Origin: an uncultured Lachnospiraceae bacterium
GTDB lineage: Bacteria; Bacillota; Clostridia; Lachnospirales; Lachnospiraceae
Assembly (NCBI GenBank): GCA_910585465.1
Contig: CAJUEW010000002.1
Span: 1-64,000, forward strand
Direction of reading: 5' to 3'
Length of the DNA: 64,000 nucleotides
The translations under genes and the position numbers were made by a program. Below the pieces are notes generated by a model, which was not told the DNA's origin, did not search any database, and worked only from the letters and a program-made list of their open reading frames with translations. Within the stretch, counting starts at the first letter, position 1. Every line of letters starts with the position of its first letter. Below, piece by piece: positions 17,565 through 26,300 of the stretch.

Positions 17565-17596
17565 TGTGGCTTTTTCCGGCGTGATTTGATATAGTA

Positions 17597-17622
17597 GTGG
17601 TTGCGGGACTCCCCGCAATCAC
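17597..17622 (+). repeat. 11-bp hairpin before rluF
   Basis: GTGGTTGCGGG/CCCGCAATCAC with one G-T pair and a 4-base loop. No T-tract follows, so it may end the upstream message weakly or form part of the rluF leader. Confidence 0.5.
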
Positions 17623-17640
17623 GGGAAAGAGAGATACATA

Positions 17641-18399
17641 ATGATACGTCTGAACAAATATATAAGCGAGGCCGGAATCTGTTCCAGAAGAGAGGCGGAT
17701 CGCATGGTGGAACAGGGCAGAGTAACGGTCAACGGAGAGCCGGCTGTTGCGGGTATGCAGATTAAGGACGGATATCAGGTAGAGCTGGACGGCAGGCTGA
17801 TCAGAAGAAGAAAAAAAGAAGAGATGATTCTGATTGCAGTTAATAAGCCGAAAGGAATTGTATGCTCTGAGGTCAGCCAGGGGGGCGATACAACTATCAT
17901 TGAATTTCTGAAGTATCCGAAGCGTATTACCTATGTGGGAAGGCTGGACAAGGAATCAGAGGGACTTCTTCTGATGACAAACAAAGGAGAGCTCATCAAT
18001 CAAATAATGCGGGCATCTAATTACCATGAGAAAGAGTATGAGGTGGTAGTAAACCGGCCGGTTCACGAAGAGTTTCTCAGAAAAATGGCAGAAGGTGTAT
18101 ATTTAAAAGAACTGGGTGTGACCACGAGGCCGTGTACAGTGGAGCGTCTTGGAAAACGGAAGTTCAGGATTGTTCTGACCCAGGGGCTGAACAGACAGAT
18201 CCGGAGAATGTGCCGGGAGCTGGGCTTTCATGTACAGGAGCTTTGCCGGGTAAGGATCATGAATATTTATCTGGGACATCTGAAAACCGGAGCTTGGAGA
18301 AATGTGACCGGTGAGGAGCTGGAGGAGCTTCTGCAGCTTCTTAAAGCTTCCGGAGAGCAGGGCGGGAAAATGGAGGAGTGGCAGAATGACGAAAATTGA
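17641..18399 (+). CDS. rluF: 23S rRNA pseudouridine synthase, RluF type, 252 aa
   Basis: Isomerises a uridine in 23S rRNA (position 2604 in E. coli numbering for RluF). An N-terminal S4 RNA-binding domain (IRLNKYISEAGICSRREADR) is followed by the RsuA-type catalytic domain with the active-site aspartate in GRLDKESEGLLLMTN near residue 102. LTQGLNRQIRRMC favours RluF over RluB. It overlaps ligA by 14 bp and so shares its message. GAAAGAGAG precedes the start. Confidence 0.9.
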   Translation: MIRLNKYISEAGICSRREADRMVEQGRVTVNGEPAVAGMQIKDGYQVELDGRLIRRRKKEEMILIAVNKPKGIVCSEVSQGGDTTIIEFLKYPKRITYVGRLDKESEGLLLMTNKGELINQIMRASNYHEKEYEVVVNRPVHEEFLRKMAEGVYLKELGVTTRPCTVERLGKRKFRIVLTQGLNRQIRRMCRELGFHVQELCRVRIMNIYLGHLKTGAWRNVTGEELEELLQLLKASGEQGGKMEEWQNDEN

Positions 18400-20359
18400 A
18401 CGGATGAAGGAACTGGGAGAACTGCTTAAGAATGCTTCCAAAGCTTACTATCAGGAAGACCGGGAAATTATGGACAACCTTGAATATGACAGACTTTATG
18501 ACGAGCTTGAAGCGCTGGAAAAGGAAACAGGGATTGTGCTTGGAGGAAGCCCTACCATATCAGTGGGGTACGAAGCTGTGGATGAGCTTCCGAAGGAACG
18601 TCATGAGACCCCCATGCTGTCTTTGGATAAAACAAAGGATGTGGAAGAGCTGGCCGCTTTTGCGGGAACTCATGAGGTGCTGCTTTCCTGGAAGCTGGAC
18701 GGGCTGACAGTGGTTCTTACCTATAAGGACGGACAGCTTCTGAAGGCGGTTACCAGAGGAAACGGAGAAATTGGAGAGGTGATCACGAACAATGCAAGGG
18801 TGTTTCGTAATGTACCTCTTTCCATTCCCCATAAAGGAGAGGTAATTCTCAGAGGGGAGGCAGTGATCCGCTATTCTGACTTTGAGAAAATCAATGCAGA
18901 AATTGCGGATGAGGCGGCAAAATATAAAAACCCCAGAAATCTTTGCAGCGGTTCCGTGCGCCAGTTAAACAATGAGATTACTGCTGAGAGAAATGTTTAT
19001 TTCTATGTTTTTGCACTGGTGCGGGCAGAGGGAGTGGATTTTGAGAACTCAAGGGAGAAGCAGTTTTTGTGGCTGAAGAATCAGGGCTTTGATGTGGTGG
19101 AGTATAAAAAGGTGACAGGAGAGCAGATTGCAGAGGCAGTACAGGAATTTTCCGGGGCGGTTTTGGACAATGATCTTCCGTCGGATGGACTGGTCAGTAT
19201 TTATAATGATATTGCCTATGGACAGTCTTTGGGGCGGACTGCCAAATTTCCGAGAGACTCTTACGCATTTAAATGGCAGGATGAGCTTCGGGAAACCTGC
19301 CTGACTGAGATCGAATGGAGTCCGTCCAGAACAGGGCTTATTAATCCGGTGGCGGTTTTTGAGCCGGTAGAGCTGGAAGGGACGACAGTCAGCCGTGCGT
19401 CCGTGCATAATATCAGTATTCTAAAAGGCCTCAAACTTGGAATAGGGGACAGAATTACCGTCTATAAGGCCAATATGATTATTCCTCAAATAGCCGAAAA
19501 TCTGACTAAAAGCGGGAATCTAAAGATTCCTGATGTCTGTCCGGTCTGCAAAGGGCCTGCAAAGGTGCAGAAGGTCAATGATGTGGAATCGCTGTACTGT
19601 ATTAATCCGGACTGCCAGGCTAAGAAGATCAAAGCATTTACTTTATTTGTGAGCCGGGATGCCATGAATATTGACGGATTGTCTGAGATGACGCTGGAAA
19701 AATTTATTGGCTGCGGATATGTGCATGAATATGCAGATCTGTTCCATTTGGACCGTTATAAGGATGCAATTATAGAGATGGAAGGCTTTGGCGAAAAATC
19801 CTACCGAAAGCTGGAGGACAGTATTCAAAAGGCACGTCACACGACGCTTCCAAGAGTGATTTACAGCCTGGGTATTCCTAATATCGGTGTTGCCAATGCG
19901 AAAATACTTTGTAAAGAGTATGATTATAATTTGGACCGCCTGAGGAATGCCACGGCAGAGGAGCTGAGCCAGATTCCGGGCGTGGGAGCCGTGATCGGAG
20001 CCAGTATAGAAGAATATTTTACAGATAAAGAGCATAACCGATGGCTGGATGACCTTATAAAGGAACTGGATCTTTATGTGGAGGAGGTGATGGACGAGTC
20101 CTTGCTTACGCTGGACGGGAAGGTATTTGTAATTACGGGAAGCCTTACAAAATTTTCCAACCGGAATGAGCTTAAAAATCTGATTGAATCAAAAGGCGGA
20201 AAGGTAACCGGAAGTGTTACCTCTAAAACCAGCTTCTTAATCAACAATGATACTATGTCATCGTCTTCGAAAAATAAAAAGGCGAAGGAACTGGGAATTG
20301 AGATTATTTCGGAACAGGATTTCCTGGATCGGTTTGCACAAGAAAAAGAAGGAGTATAG
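18386..20359 (+). CDS. ligA: NAD-dependent DNA ligase, 657 aa
   Basis: Seals nicks in replication and repair using NAD+. The order is domain Ia, adenylation domain with the active-site lysine in KLDG (K103), OB fold, four-cysteine zinc finger at about 385-415 (CPVC...CINPDC), helix-hairpin-helix repeats and a BRCT domain from about residue 580 (GKVFVITGSLTKFS). Several usually constant segments differ: PMLSLDKTK in domain I, SWKLDG around the active lysine, and YKANMIIPQI in the OB fold. These suggest a divergent Firmicutes clade rather than a broken gene. Start at 18386 has GGAGGAG upstream and begins within rluF. Confidence 0.94.
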   Translation: MTKIERMKELGELLKNASKAYYQEDREIMDNLEYDRLYDELEALEKETGIVLGGSPTISVGYEAVDELPKERHETPMLSLDKTKDVEELAAFAGTHEVLLSWKLDGLTVVLTYKDGQLLKAVTRGNGEIGEVITNNARVFRNVPLSIPHKGEVILRGEAVIRYSDFEKINAEIADEAAKYKNPRNLCSGSVRQLNNEITAERNVYFYVFALVRAEGVDFENSREKQFLWLKNQGFDVVEYKKVTGEQIAEAVQEFSGAVLDNDLPSDGLVSIYNDIAYGQSLGRTAKFPRDSYAFKWQDELRETCLTEIEWSPSRTGLINPVAVFEPVELEGTTVSRASVHNISILKGLKLGIGDRITVYKANMIIPQIAENLTKSGNLKIPDVCPVCKGPAKVQKVNDVESLYCINPDCQAKKIKAFTLFVSRDAMNIDGLSEMTLEKFIGCGYVHEYADLFHLDRYKDAIIEMEGFGEKSYRKLEDSIQKARHTTLPRVIYSLGIPNIGVANAKILCKEYDYNLDRLRNATAEELSQIPGVGAVIGASIEEYFTDKEHNRWLDDLIKELDLYVEEVMDESLLTLDGKVFVITGSLTKFSNRNELKNLIESKGGKVTGSVTSKTSFLINNDTMSSSSKNKKAKELGIEIISEQDFLDRFAQEKEGV

Positions 20360-20363
20360 AATT

Positions 20364-21176
20364 ATGGAAGAAATGCTTTTTACACTCTGGCCCAAGGTTT
20401 TATCGGGCGGCATGTCGTTTATCTGGTCGATAGTGTTTTTATTTATCGGACTGAAAGTAATTGGTGTTATAAGAAAGATTTTAAAGGGAGCCTTAGAGCG
20501 ATCCAGTATTGATACAGGCGTGGTGCAGTTTCTGGATGCGTTTGTAAAGATTTCCGCTTATGCGGTTTTGATTCTGGCTCTTTTGGCGAGATTCGGAATT
20601 CAGACCACTTCATTTATTACGCTGCTTGGCTCTGCAGGCGTGGCGATTGGTCTTTCCCTGCAGGGCAGTCTGGCTAATTTTGCGGGCGGAATTCTGATTC
20701 TGATCCTGAAGCCCTTTGTGGTAGGAGACTATATCAGCGCATGCGGCTGTGAAGGAACTGTGACGGAGATTTCTATCTTTTCAACGACCTTACATACAGG
20801 CGATAACCGCAATATTGTGATTCCGAACGGCACTCTTTCCAACAGTAATATTATTGATTATTCTGCAAATGAAAACCGCCGTGTGGATATGAGTGTGGAT
20901 GTGGCATATAATTCGGATCTGAAGCATGCGCAGCAGGTGATAAAAGAGATTCTGGATGCAGACGAAAAGATACTGAAGGAGCCTGCTTATGTGGTTGCGG
21001 TGGATAATCTGGGCGACAGCGGCATTACCATCCTGATGCGTCCATGGGTAAAAACAGAAGATTACTGGGAAGTAAAATGGAGAACACTTGAAAAGGTGCA
21101 TGACCGTCTGACGGAGGAAGGAATTGACATTCCGTTCCCGCAGATGACTGTGCATTTGGAGCATGAGAAAAATTAA
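20364..21176 (+). CDS. mscS: MscS-family mechanosensitive channel, 270 aa
   Basis: Small-conductance mechanosensitive channel that opens under membrane tension to release solutes in hypo-osmotic shock. Three membrane segments are followed by the pore-lining helix with Gly/Ala packing (GSAGVAIGLSLQGSLANFAG) near residue 95, then the cytoplasmic beta/alpha vestibule (VVGDYISACGCEGTV...VIPNG). Length is close to E. coli MscS (286). Start chosen at 20364, 4 bp after ligA, with AAGGAG upstream; it is probably the last gene of the rluF-ligA message. Confidence 0.94.
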   Translation: MEEMLFTLWPKVLSGGMSFIWSIVFLFIGLKVIGVIRKILKGALERSSIDTGVVQFLDAFVKISAYAVLILALLARFGIQTTSFITLLGSAGVAIGLSLQGSLANFAGGILILILKPFVVGDYISACGCEGTVTEISIFSTTLHTGDNRNIVIPNGTLSNSNIIDYSANENRRVDMSVDVAYNSDLKHAQQVIKEILDADEKILKEPAYVVAVDNLGDSGITILMRPWVKTEDYWEVKWRTLEKVHDRLTEEGIDIPFPQMTVHLEHEKN

Positions 21177-21182
21177 GAGAGG

Positions 21183-21211
21183 GGGCTGCCGCAAAACGGC
21201 AGCCCTCTTTG
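21183..21211. terminator. Terminator between convergent mscS and DUF362 genes
   Basis: Perfect 9-bp stem GGGCTGCCG/CGGCAGCCC with loop CAAAA, flanked by AGAGAG and CTCTTT. Confidence 0.8.
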
Positions 21212-21242
21212 ATGCAGGGAAGAAAAGCCTTGTCCGCCTGAT

Positions 21243-22355
21243 TTAATTTACTTCTGTCAGTTCGTATTCATCGGTTCCGATTCCGATCCTCTTGGCATGT
21301 TCAATGCAGCATTGCCAATGGGTATCCGGGAAGACAGAGGTAAAGTGATCGTCTATATAGGGACGTCCGGATTCTTCCAGCGCACTTCCCTTTACAGGCT
21401 CCTGGGCATTGACCGCGTCAATGCATGCCATATCCAGAGCAACCGGATCGAAGGAGGCAAATATGCCCACATCCGGTACAATCGGAAGATCATTTTCTGC
21501 GTGGCAGTCGCAGTACGGAGACACATCCATAACAAAGTTAATATGGAAATGCTGCCGGTTGTCCAGAACTGCCTTACTGTATTCTGCAATCTTATAATTC
21601 AGCACCTCGTTTGCCTCGTCCTGCGCAGGATTCATGGCATCCTTGGGACAGACACCGATACAGCGTCCGCAGCCTACACATTTGTTCTGGTCAACAGTTG
21701 CTTTTTTATCAGTAATAGACGGAGCATCGTGGGCGCAGACCTTCAGGCACTGTCCGCAGCCGATACAGAGCTCTTCATTTACATATGGCTTACCTGCAGA
21801 ATGCATCTCCATCTTTCCTGCGCGGGATCCGCATCCCATGCCGATGTTTTTCAGGGCTCCGCCGAAGCCTGCGGCTTCATGTCCTTTAAAATGATTCATG
21901 GAGATAAAGACATCCGCATCCATAATAGAACGTCCGATCTTAGCCTCCTTCACATATTCTCCGCCTTCCACCGGAACATATACCTCATCGGTTCCCTTCA
22001 GTCCGTCGGCAATCAGAATATGGCATCCGACGTTATAGGGATTAAAGCCGTTCTGATAGGCGCTTTCAATATGATCCAGAGCATTTTTCCTGCCGCCTAT
22101 GTAAAGTGTGTTGCAATCGGTCAGAAATGGCTTTCCGCCCAGATATTTTATCATATCAACAACAGTGCGGGCGTAATTTGGACGAAGATAGGCCAGGTTG
22201 CCGGGCTCTCCAAAATGAATTTTAACAGCGACATAGCGATCCTCCAGTTCCATAGAAGGAAGCCCGGCTTTGCGGAGAAGCCGTTCCAGCTTGTTCTGAA
22301 GGGAATCTCCTGACTTTACTCTCAGGTTTGTGTAATATACTTTTGAAGCGCTCAT
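21243..22355 (-). CDS. DUF362 protein with two 4Fe-4S clusters, 370 aa
   Basis: A DUF362 domain covers the N-terminal half and the C-terminus, with two ferredoxin-type motifs between: CIGCGQCLKVC and CVGCGRCIGVC, each followed by a fourth cysteine-proline or alanine context (CAHDAP, CPKDA). That predicts two [4Fe-4S] clusters in a cytoplasmic electron carrier or reductase; the partner and substrate are unknown. Start at 22355 (MSASKVYYTN) is preferred because AAGGAGG lies 7 bp before it. It is monocistronic and divergent from larB. Confidence 0.9.
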   Translation of the reverse strand: MSASKVYYTNLRVKSGDSLQNKLERLLRKAGLPSMELEDRYVAVKIHFGEPGNLAYLRPNYARTVVDMIKYLGGKPFLTDCNTLYIGGRKNALDHIESAYQNGFNPYNVGCHILIADGLKGTDEVYVPVEGGEYVKEAKIGRSIMDADVFISMNHFKGHEAAGFGGALKNIGMGCGSRAGKMEMHSAGKPYVNEELCIGCGQCLKVCAHDAPSITDKKATVDQNKCVGCGRCIGVCPKDAMNPAQDEANEVLNYKIAEYSKAVLDNRQHFHINFVMDVSPYCDCHAENDLPIVPDVGIFASFDPVALDMACIDAVNAQEPVKGSALEESGRPYIDDHFTSVFPDTHWQCCIEHAKRIGIGTDEYELTEVN

Positions 22356-22535
22356 AAAATCCTCCTTATTCTTTCTATGTGGGCTTTTGCTTATCACATA
22401 AGTATAAAATTTTATGGCAAAACTGTCAAATAGAGAATGGAAGATTGGGGAGGCCTGAAAATTTTCATGAAATTTTTATGGAAAAACCTGAGAGAAAAAT
22501 GTATACTAATACTTATGAAGGTAAAGGAGCAGAGA

Positions 22536-23294
22536 ATGGATGTAAGCGTAATTTTGGCCGGAGTAAAGTCCGGACAGATGGACATAAAAGAAGCGGAGGA
22601 GCTTTTGAAAAAGCTTCCTTATGAAGATCTTGGATATGCCAAAATTGATCATCACAGAAAGGTGCGCCAGGGATTTGAGGAAGTCATTTACTGTCAGGGA
22701 AAGGAGACAGAACATCTTGTGGGAATCTGCAGGCGGATGGCTGAAAAGCAGATCAATGTTCTTGGAACGAGAGCAACACAGGAGCAGGCAGATGCCGTGA
22801 TGCAGGCAGTGCCGGGATTTGTCTATGATCCGGTATCCAGGATATTGAAGGCAGAGTTTACGGACAAGGAGCTGATCGGCAAGATTGTCGTATGCACAGG
22901 CGGTACTGCGGATATTCCGGTGGCGGAGGAAGCCGCAGGAGCGGCGGAATTTTTCGGAACAAAGGTGACCCGGCTGTTTGATGTGGGTGTGGCAGGCATT
23001 CACAGGCTTCTGAGCAATCTGGAGGTGTTTCATGATGTGAACTGCGTTATCGCGGCAGCAGGTATGGAAGGAGCTCTTCCGGGCGTGGTGGCAGGTCTTG
23101 TGGATGTGCCGGTGATTGCCGTGCCGACCAGCGTAGGGTATGGAGCAAGCTTTGGCGGGCTTTCTGCACTTCTGACAATGATTAATTCCTGTGCCAATGG
23201 AATCACGGTTGTAAATATTGATAACGGCTACGGTGCAGGCTATGTGGCCACACAAATTAACCGATTGGCGGTGCACGGGCATGAAAACATTTAA
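22536..23294 (+). CDS. larB: Nickel-pincer cofactor synthesis protein LarB, 252 aa
   Basis: LarB carboxylates the pyridinium ring of nicotinic acid adenine dinucleotide and hydrolyses it, the first step towards the nickel-pincer nucleotide used by lactate racemase LarA and relatives. The C-terminal PurE-like fold is clear (GTADIPVAEEAAGAAEFFG, GMEGALPGVVAGL, PTSVGYGASFGGLSALL). Start at 22536 follows AAAGGAG. LarC, LarE and LarA are not in the window, so the rest of the pathway must lie elsewhere if it is functional. It overlaps cls by 14 bp. Confidence 0.92.
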   Translation: MDVSVILAGVKSGQMDIKEAEELLKKLPYEDLGYAKIDHHRKVRQGFEEVIYCQGKETEHLVGICRRMAEKQINVLGTRATQEQADAVMQAVPGFVYDPVSRILKAEFTDKELIGKIVVCTGGTADIPVAEEAAGAAEFFGTKVTRLFDVGVAGIHRLLSNLEVFHDVNCVIAAAGMEGALPGVVAGLVDVPVIAVPTSVGYGASFGGLSALLTMINSCANGITVVNIDNGYGAGYVATQINRLAVHGHENI

Positions 23295-24846
23295 AGGGGC
23301 ATTGAAGCGTTTTCTGAAAATGTTTGGCAGACTTTTGAAGAACAGGCTGATTATGGTCGGAGTGGCAATATTGCTTCAGATTTTCTGGTGGGTAATATTT
23401 GTGGAGCGTTTGACGCGTTATTCCATATATATTAATGTATTCTTCCGCATCATCAGTATTCTGATTCTTCTGTATCTGATCCGGAAGGATGAAAATTCTG
23501 CTTATAAAATTGCATGGATCATTGTGGTTATGGGATTTCCTTTGTTCGGCGGTATTTTGTATCTTATGATTGGAAATAAAAAGCCGGGCAAGCGTCTTGC
23601 AGTCCGCATGGCGCTGGTGAAGGGAGAGATGAAGGAAACTCTGAGTCAGAACCAATGGATTCTGAAAGAAATTCAGGATCAGGACCCGTCCGTGGCAGGA
23701 AACATTCGTTATATCGGAGAATTTGGAGCATATCCGGTCTGGAAAAATACAAAGGTTACTTATTATCCGGTCGGTGAGGATATGTTTGCACATATGCTGG
23801 AGGATCTGAAAAAGGCAGAGCACTATATCTTTCTGGAGTATTTTATTATCCAGGAGGGTTTGATGTGGGACTGGATTCTGGAAATTCTGGAGCAGAAGGT
23901 GAAAGAGGGCGTGGATGTCCGTCTGATTTATGATGACGTGGGCTGTGTGTCTCTGCTTCCGTTCCACTATGCGGATATGATGGAGGAAAAGGGGATCAAA
24001 TGTCTTGCCTTTAACCGGTTCGTGCCGTTTCTGTCCCTTGTTATGAACAACCGGGATCACAGAAAGATTATGGTAATAGACGGGCATACGGCCTATAACG
24101 GGGGCATTAATCTGGCAGACGAGTACATTAACCGGAAAATGCGGTTCGGCCACTGGAAGGATACAGGAGTCAGGCTCCACGGAGATGCAGTGTTTAATTT
24201 TACACTGATGTTTCTGGAAATATGGAATGCATTCCGGACGCCGGATCTGGATTACCGGCTGTTCCGACCCCACAGATGGCATCCGGAGGCCTTTGAGGAT
24301 GACGGATATGTGGCCCCTTATGCAGACACTCCGCTGGATAATGAGGAGCTGGGCGAGAACATCTACATTAATATTTTAAGTCAGGCCAGAGATTACGTGT
24401 ATATTGCCACACCTTATCTGCTGATCAGTGACGAGATGGAGCATGCGCTTTGCCTGGCAGCCAAACGGGGTGTGGACGTCCGTATTCTGATGCCGGGAAT
24501 ACCGGATAAGCCGACAGTGTTTTATATGGCAAAATCCTATTATCCGCCGCTTTTAAAGGCCGGGGTGCAGATATATGAATATACGCCGGGATTTGTCCAC
24601 GCAAAGTCTTATGTATGTGATGATAAGATTGCAACTGTGGGAACGATTAATATGGATTTCCGAAGCTTATATCTGCATTTTGAATGCGGTACGTTTCTCT
24701 ATGGCTGCAAAGCAGTTCTGGATGTGAAAAAGGATATGGAGGATTGTTTTCCGAAGTGCCATCAGGTGACGCTGGGAGACTGCCGTCAGGGACTTATCGG
24801 CAATATGCTCACATCTGTTCTAAGAGTGCTGGCGCCTTTGATGTAA
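23281..24846 (+). CDS. cls: Cardiolipin synthase, 521 aa
   Basis: Condenses phosphatidylglycerols to cardiolipin at the membrane. Two N-terminal membrane segments (IMVGVAILLQIFWWVIFV and a second ending FGGILYLMIGNKKPG) are followed by two phospholipase-D HKD motifs, HRKIMVIDG near residue 260 and HAKSYVCDD near residue 440, each with the downstream N/G-x-N residues. Start at 23281 overlaps larB and has only a weak ribosome site, so translation is probably coupled; ATG 23320 is an alternative. Confidence 0.94.
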   Translation: MKTFKGALKRFLKMFGRLLKNRLIMVGVAILLQIFWWVIFVERLTRYSIYINVFFRIISILILLYLIRKDENSAYKIAWIIVVMGFPLFGGILYLMIGNKKPGKRLAVRMALVKGEMKETLSQNQWILKEIQDQDPSVAGNIRYIGEFGAYPVWKNTKVTYYPVGEDMFAHMLEDLKKAEHYIFLEYFIIQEGLMWDWILEILEQKVKEGVDVRLIYDDVGCVSLLPFHYADMMEEKGIKCLAFNRFVPFLSLVMNNRDHRKIMVIDGHTAYNGGINLADEYINRKMRFGHWKDTGVRLHGDAVFNFTLMFLEIWNAFRTPDLDYRLFRPHRWHPEAFEDDGYVAPYADTPLDNEELGENIYINILSQARDYVYIATPYLLISDEMEHALCLAAKRGVDVRILMPGIPDKPTVFYMAKSYYPPLLKAGVQIYEYTPGFVHAKSYVCDDKIATVGTINMDFRSLYLHFECGTFLYGCKAVLDVKKDMEDCFPKCHQVTLGDCRQGLIGNMLTSVLRVLAPLM

Positions 24847-24870
24847 TACAGGGAAGGTATGGAGGAGAAT

Positions 24871-25308
24871 ATGAATATATTGTTTTGTTTGACACCGAAG
24901 AGCGAGGTTGCGCATCTTCATGATAACTGGACTCTGCGTCAGGCAATTGAAAAGCTGGAAAGAAGCGGCTATACGGCAATTCCTATGATTGATCGCCATG
25001 GACACTATATCGGAGCCGTGACAGAAGGAGATATTTTATGGACTCTGAAAAAGCGCTATAATATGAATCTGAAGGAAGCAGAGAATGTATCGATTCTGAC
25101 AGTAGAGCGCAGGATGGATTTCCGTCCGGTATCAATTAACGCGTCTATGGAGGATTTGGTTCAGATGGCCATGAACCAGAATTTTGTTCCGGTCATTGAT
25201 GATAACCGGATCTTTATCGGAATTGTAACAAGAAAGGATATTATCCGTTTCTGCTATGAAGGATATAAGGATAAAAAAAAGGAGGAGTTATGTTATGAAG
25301 CTAGATGA
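24871..25308 (+). CDS. CBS-domain protein, 145 aa
   Basis: Two CBS motifs fill the protein: the first with GYTAIPMIDRHGHYIGAVTEGDILW, written here only as its core IPMIDRHGHYIGAVTEGD, and the second with NFVPVIDDNRIFIGIVTRKD. A CBS pair usually binds an adenine nucleotide and regulates a partner; no partner domain is fused. Start at 24871 rather than 24859 because GGAGG lies 5-9 bases before it. It overlaps yqeY by 14 bp and follows cls by 24 bp, so all are probably co-transcribed. Confidence 0.88.
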   Translation: MNILFCLTPKSEVAHLHDNWTLRQAIEKLERSGYTAIPMIDRHGHYIGAVTEGDILWTLKKRYNMNLKEAENVSILTVERRMDFRPVSINASMEDLVQMAMNQNFVPVIDDNRIFIGIVTRKDIIRFCYEGYKDKKKEELCYEAR

Positions 25309-25732
25309 TTTACAGAAAGCAATGATTGCAGCCATGAAGGCAAAGGACAAGCCAAGGAAGGATTCTATTTCTGCGCTTGTTTCGGCAGTAAAAAAGGCAG
25401 GAATTGACGCAGGATGCAGAGACGATATTCCGGAGGATATGGTGAATCAGGTCATTTTAAAAGAGCTGAAGACAGTCAAGGAGCAGATTACGACCTGTCC
25501 GGCAGAGAGGACGGAGCTTTTAGGGGAGTACAAGGCGCGTTATGAAGTAATGAGCGAGTTTGCGCCGAAGCTTCTGAGCACAGAGGAAGTAAAGGAGCTT
25601 TTATCTGCCAAATTTGCCGAAGTGCTGGCTACAAAAAATAAAGGCATGATTATGAAAACCGTTATGGCAGAGCTGAAGGGCAAGGCGGACGGAAAGGTAA
25701 TCAGCCAGGCTGTGGCGGAACTGATAAAATAA
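25295..25732 (+). CDS. yqeY: GatB/YqeY domain protein, 145 aa
   Basis: YqeY family: a small helical protein with the same tail domain as the GatB subunit of Glu-tRNA amidotransferase, thought to bind tRNA; its exact role is unknown. Family segments seen are AMKAKDKPRKDSISAL, the GYxxR-like middle (EYKARYEVMSEFAPKLLS), and the C-terminal KTVMAELKGKADGKVISQ. AAGGAGGAG before ATG 25295. Confidence 0.92.
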   Translation: MKLDDLQKAMIAAMKAKDKPRKDSISALVSAVKKAGIDAGCRDDIPEDMVNQVILKELKTVKEQITTCPAERTELLGEYKARYEVMSEFAPKLLSTEEVKELLSAKFAEVLATKNKGMIMKTVMAELKGKADGKVISQAVAELIK

Positions 25733-25852
25733 AGAACAGGAAATTTTTAAAACCTCTGCAAAGATATTTTGTATGGGAGTGCTGCATAAAAAAAGGCAGT
25801 GCCTGAAATCTGCCGGAGGGAAAAGCTTATTTGCGGAAAGTCAAAAAAGAGG
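25733..25852. other. Gene-free stretch after yqeY
   Basis: Holds a small dyad GGCAG/CTGCC at about 25796-25815 without a T-tract. No other signal seen before the T-box promoter. Confidence 0.4.
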
Positions 25853-25881
25853 TTGACATTTTATCTGAAATGACATAAAAT
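25853..25881 (+). promoter_or_regulatory. Promoter of the tryptophan transporter operon
   Basis: TTGACA, 17 bp, TAAAAT: near-consensus, directly upstream of the T-box leader. Confidence 0.85.
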
Positions 25882-25887
25882 ACAGAA

Positions 25888-26165
25888 AGGAATAAGAGAA
25901 ACCGATGAGAAAGAGGAGTAAGTTTTCATACAAGGTTACAGAGAGCTGCAGGCGGTGGGATTGCAGTACGGAGTAGATAACTGAATGGACTTTCGAGGGC
26001 AGCCCGAAATACAAAAAAGTAGGAACTGCCGGGAACCAAACCCGTTATCAATGAGGAGTGTATGTTAGTACATTGAAAGTGGACTGTATGTCAGTCAATC
26101 TGAGTGGTACCGCGATTATAACTGGATTATAACCGTCTCAGGCGTTTTGCCTGAGGCGGTTTTTT
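25888..26165 (+). promoter_or_regulatory. T-box riboswitch, tryptophan specific (specifier UGG)
   Basis: T-box leaders sense uncharged tRNA and let transcription continue when the amino acid is scarce. Stem I closes by GAAAG (about 25910) with CTTTC (about 25991); its internal loop shows the usual AGTA opposite GAA, and the three bases after GAA are TGG (25986-25988), the Trp codon. The T-box itself is TGAGTGGTACCGCG (26101-26114). The terminator AACCGTCTCAGGC-GTTTT-GCCTGAGGCGGTT with a T-run is at 26131-26165; its 5' arm follows the T-box as required for the alternative antiterminator. Confidence 0.95.
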
Positions 26166-26300
26166 AGTTGCAGGCGCCTGTACAGAGGAAATATGCCTCT
26201 GAAGAGGCCCGCGGGCCATGCGGCAGGCAAAGCCGTACAAACCGCTCATTCCAGGTTTCTTCATTTCTAAAATTATTTTAAGATTGTGGAGGAAAAAGAA
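26166..26300 (+). other. Leader between T-box terminator and trpX
   Basis: GC-rich start with short dyads such as CCTCTGAAGAGG, then AT-rich; only the trpX ribosome site (TGGAGG, 26286-26291) is recognised. Confidence 0.4.

Noticed and set aside
21297..22313. 338-codon plus-strand frame
   Set aside because: Antisense of the DUF362 ferredoxin-like gene, whose motifs are unmistakable.
23257..24282. 341-codon minus-strand frame
   Set aside because: Antisense of cls; codon and residue composition typical of a shadow.
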